Assembly: GCF_014805625.2 (NCBI RefSeq)
Contig: NW_023998450.1
Coordinates: forward strand, 287,172 to 351,171
Direction of reading: 5' to 3'
DNA from: Glossina fuscipes
Lineage: Eukaryota > Arthropoda > Insecta > Diptera > Glossinidae
DNA length: 64,000 nucleotides
Under the pieces are notes generated by a model. That model saw only the letters and a program-made list of their open reading frames with translations, searched no databases and was not told where the DNA came from. The translations under genes and the position numbers were made by a program. Below, piece after piece: positions 61,101-64,000 of the stretch. Positions within the stretch are counted from its first letter, which is position 1; each line of letters opens with the position of its first letter.

Positions 61101-64000
61101 ATCATTTATAATTGCAGAACTGAATGAACAAACTATGTCTCACACTCACTCCGCATTGGATGCTCTCTCCTTCTGAAGTTTTTCTTTAGCTTAGAAATTA
61201 CGTAAGCCAAAAAAAAAACCTACTCTCAATTCCTGTACTCTATACTCTTTATATTCTCCTATATAATTTAGCAATAGGAAATCCGATAGCTTTATTTTAA
61301 GTTAAATTAAGTTTCTTAACGAGTAACGGTAGAGACAATAGGTTTTATCAGTACGTTTGATAGAAGAAAAGAAAATAATTTCGATATGTTCTTTACACGA
61401 TGACAGCCCGCTCAGGGAGAGATTGCTCATCAAACGTGTCGCTAAACCAAAACGTCATGCGACTGGAAGTCGCTCTTTTAACTTCCCTCAAAGTTTAACG
61501 TTTGCCAACTTCACCGGTTCTCAGTTGACTTTTGAACTCAATTTGAAAAAAGATGTCTGCTTAATCGTAACTTAGTGCTATCTAATGGTACATGTTATAA
61601 CTTAAATCTAACTTAACCGTAGCATCTCGTACATAAGCAAAAGGTATGTTAAGGCAAAACGAGAATGCCTGCTCACAAAGTATAGAATAATAACTACTGC
61701 GGTTCTTATTTTTAGAAGAGTCAATCTCTTCTCATATCATCCTTTCTGAAAGTTCATAGATAACTTTCAAAAAGTTTGAAATAAAACATTTTTTAATAAT
61801 AAATTGTTTCACCAGCAACAAATTTTCGCTTTCAGATGTAAAAGTGCTTAGGATTTGAAGAATTAAGAAGAGAGTAAGCTTTTTATAGAAAAGTTTTTAT
61901 TTAATAAATATGAACAGTATGAGTGTAAATTTGAATTAAAATAGCAAATGCTAGAAAGAAAAAAGCAGCAATGAAAAGAAATTTATAAACATTAAGATAT
62001 CTCTTAAGCTAGCCTCGACCAACATACTTAGACTACTTGTATACATACATAAGTTTTTAGTTTATTTTATTATTTTTATGTAATTCCTGAGATTTATTTT
62101 TATATTTCATTTTATTTGCATGTGTTGTTTTTGTATATTTTTGGGAAAATTTTGTGGTCAACCATTTATAATCTTATGTTTTTATTTTTAGATATGTGCA
62201 CATGTATGCACATTGTTGTTGATGTTATTGTTTTATATTCAGTTTTCATTTTTCTGGCCATTTATATTGAGCTTCTTAAAATAATATTTGTTTTTCTACG
62301 TTTGCAAATAGAAGCTAATATATACACAAAAATATATTTAAGTACATCTTGCCTAATATAAAAGAATGTTAATTTTAGTTTTACTTTTAACATCAACAGG
62401 TAAGCAATATTTTTGCAATTTGTATGTAACGCCTAAAGCTTCAAATTTATAAAATAGATTTCTGACTAATGTCACAAGCAACAGATATGATTGGTACGGC
62501 GCGCGAAAGTTTGCTATCGCATTGTTACAGACAAGGGTTAAGAATTTCTTTAGGATTGACAGTGAACGGGGGACAGATTTTCTTACTAACAATTATTATG
62601 GCCGCTTATACTGTTTCGTTGCTGGCCAGTCGGCTGAGCAAATGCCAGTTTAAAAACTTGCGACGAAGGCAACATAATAATCGGAGAGAAAAATTTAAAG
62701 ATTCTTAGAAATTAGAAAACTGTTTCAGGCTCTATTACAATGCAAAATGGGTGGCAATATTTGAATATTTTCAAAAATGCTCGATCTTAGAAGTTTCTCG
62801 GTCTATTCTTGATTGTTTATCATAGACATTTATCTCTACATTTTTGGCCAAATTTCCAGCCAAAATTTTTATGTTTAACTTTAGCCTAGCTCGATAATAT
62901 AGCGCTGGTTTCCTAGCTTTATTTATTTATATTAGATGGCATCGCTAGGACACTGCGTTCTTTGTTCAACTTATACACCATTTATCCCGAAGCTTTACCT
63001 TTGCAGCATTTCTTAACTATTCTTCCACGATGATTACACTTATTTTCTTAAGACGATATATACCGCATCAACCGTCCTCCATTCGCTCTCTTGTTTCCAG
63101 CTCTTTCCCCCTTTAGGCCCAATGTAAAATTTATGGCGTGAAGTTCGATTGATTCTTACGCTGGCGTTCTTGAATTCGATGAGCAAATGCTATCGGAAGA
63201 AAACATATGCTATGTTTGCAGATAATTTTTAGGCAGTTTGTGAAACCCGCTTTCGTCCATTATTTTTACGGGAGTACATAAACAAAGGAATAGTGATAAT
63301 AGTGGGTACTTTGATCAGGCCATCCAGAGACAAATTCTGCAATGTTTATTATAATGGAGACATTTTTGATTATTATTAAGATTATTATTTAAGTGCGTTT
63401 GATTCCTAAGGAGACTTTCTACTCAAGTCAACCATGATATTTTCAATAATGTTGAGTGTTTATGCTGTGTATGCACTCCTATGTGAATGGTTATAAGAAT
63501 GTACAAGAATTTCATATATGTATTTTTTGTTTCGCAAAGCAGATTTACGTTTTAAATGGAATTTGATGTCCTATGCTCAGGGTACATAAAAAGTTTTCGA
63601 TGTCATATTAATATGTTGAAATATGCATGTGTAATATTCAAAGATATCAAGAGATGAAAGCAAAATATTTCACTTTCTTCTTCTGCTCTCTACGAAATTT
63701 ACTTAAACCATTTTTTGACATAAAATAAAATATCTATAATGATCCATATACCTATTGGCGCAAATACAAATTGTCAACTCACAACGTTCGTTTTGTTTAC
63801 TGATAGATTTTAGATCTAACATATTCCTGCTTTTGGAGTATCATATTACGATACGATAGTTTAAAATCTGCTTTACGAACAATAGATAGGCATTTATAGT
63901 AACGGTAAGTTGCTAAGCTAGATGCTGCATATTTTTCTTTTAAACTCTTCTACAAAGAAACAACATTTTTCGCACCTCACTTTCTTGACTATGAAATTGT
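58134..64000 (+). other. Downstream DNA, probably intron
   Basis: No exon matching the rest of the Sidestep protein was found over these 5.9 kb. Open frames at 58500-58826, 59536-59826, 61357-61575 and 62116-62708 carry no known motif. A short ATG-led hydrophobic stretch ending in a splice-donor-like GTAAGC at 62366-62404 is noted in the findings. Confidence 0.55.

Noticed and set aside
56254..64000. Search for the missing second half of the last Ig domain and the fibronectin and membrane parts
   Set aside because: No frame with a G-T-I-x-C-W type motif next to an acceptor was found, so these exons probably lie beyond the window.
1..64000. Search for tRNA or rRNA genes, CRISPR arrays and bacterial-type operons
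   Set aside because: None seen by eye; the window is animal intronic and intergenic DNA.

Overview
The window looks like AT-rich euchromatin from a dipteran insect, most plausibly a fruit-fly-like brachyceran. That rests on a multi-exon gene with fly-type GT/AG splice sites, mariner, Ty3/Gypsy, I-like and Jockey-like element remains, and dispersed inverted-repeat elements of a kind I associate with higher-fly introns. The species cannot be fixed by reading alone. Nothing prokaryotic (operons, CRISPR, ribosome binding sites) is present.

The only host gene I can assemble is on the + strand: five internal exons at 12521-12672, 13525-13669, 30855-30985, 43973-44132 and 56045-56253. Joined, they give one uninterrupted 797-nt reading frame covering two and a half immunoglobulin domains of a Sidestep-family cell-surface receptor (the Beat/Side recognition system of fly neurons). 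Intron phases alternate 1-0-1-0-1-0: each Ig domain is split by a phase-0 intron and separated from the next by a phase-1 intron. Introns are 0.85, 17.2, 13.0 and 11.9 kb. The signal-peptide exon, first Ig domains, rest of the last Ig domain, fibronectin domain, membrane segment and tail were not found and probably lie outside the window.

Layout: 581-1867, a 1287-bp mariner with perfect 32-bp inverted ends and a transposase broken by one frameshift and one stop; 1870-12520, non-coding DNA upstream of the first visible exon; 12521-13669, the exon pair of one Ig domain; the 17-kb intron carrying a worn Ty3/Gypsy pol relic (about 15.4-17.9 kb), a 5'-truncated I-like LINE (22.4-24.1 kb, containing a 100-N assembly gap) and one dispersed inverted-repeat element (26.8-27.5 kb); the 13-kb intron carrying simple repeats and, near its end, a cysteine-rich open frame and a possible claudin-like pseudogene (42.6-43.2 kb); the 12-kb intron carrying a second, much older mariner relic (45.9-46.4 kb), a Jockey-like LINE fragment (49.3-50.1 kb) and a second inverted-repeat element (54.6-55.25 kb); then non-coding DNA to the end, including a 97-bp stub of the same LINE family as at 24 kb, flanked by a perfect 12-bp target-site duplication.

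I found no convincing undescribed biological system. The most useful observations are the probable false assembly gap inside the LINE, the matched pair of LINE 3' ends, the terminal-inverted-repeat structure of the dispersed element, and the possible claudin-like pseudogene with its adjoining cysteine-rich frame. Most other open frames are chance frames in AT-rich DNA or antisense readings of repeats.
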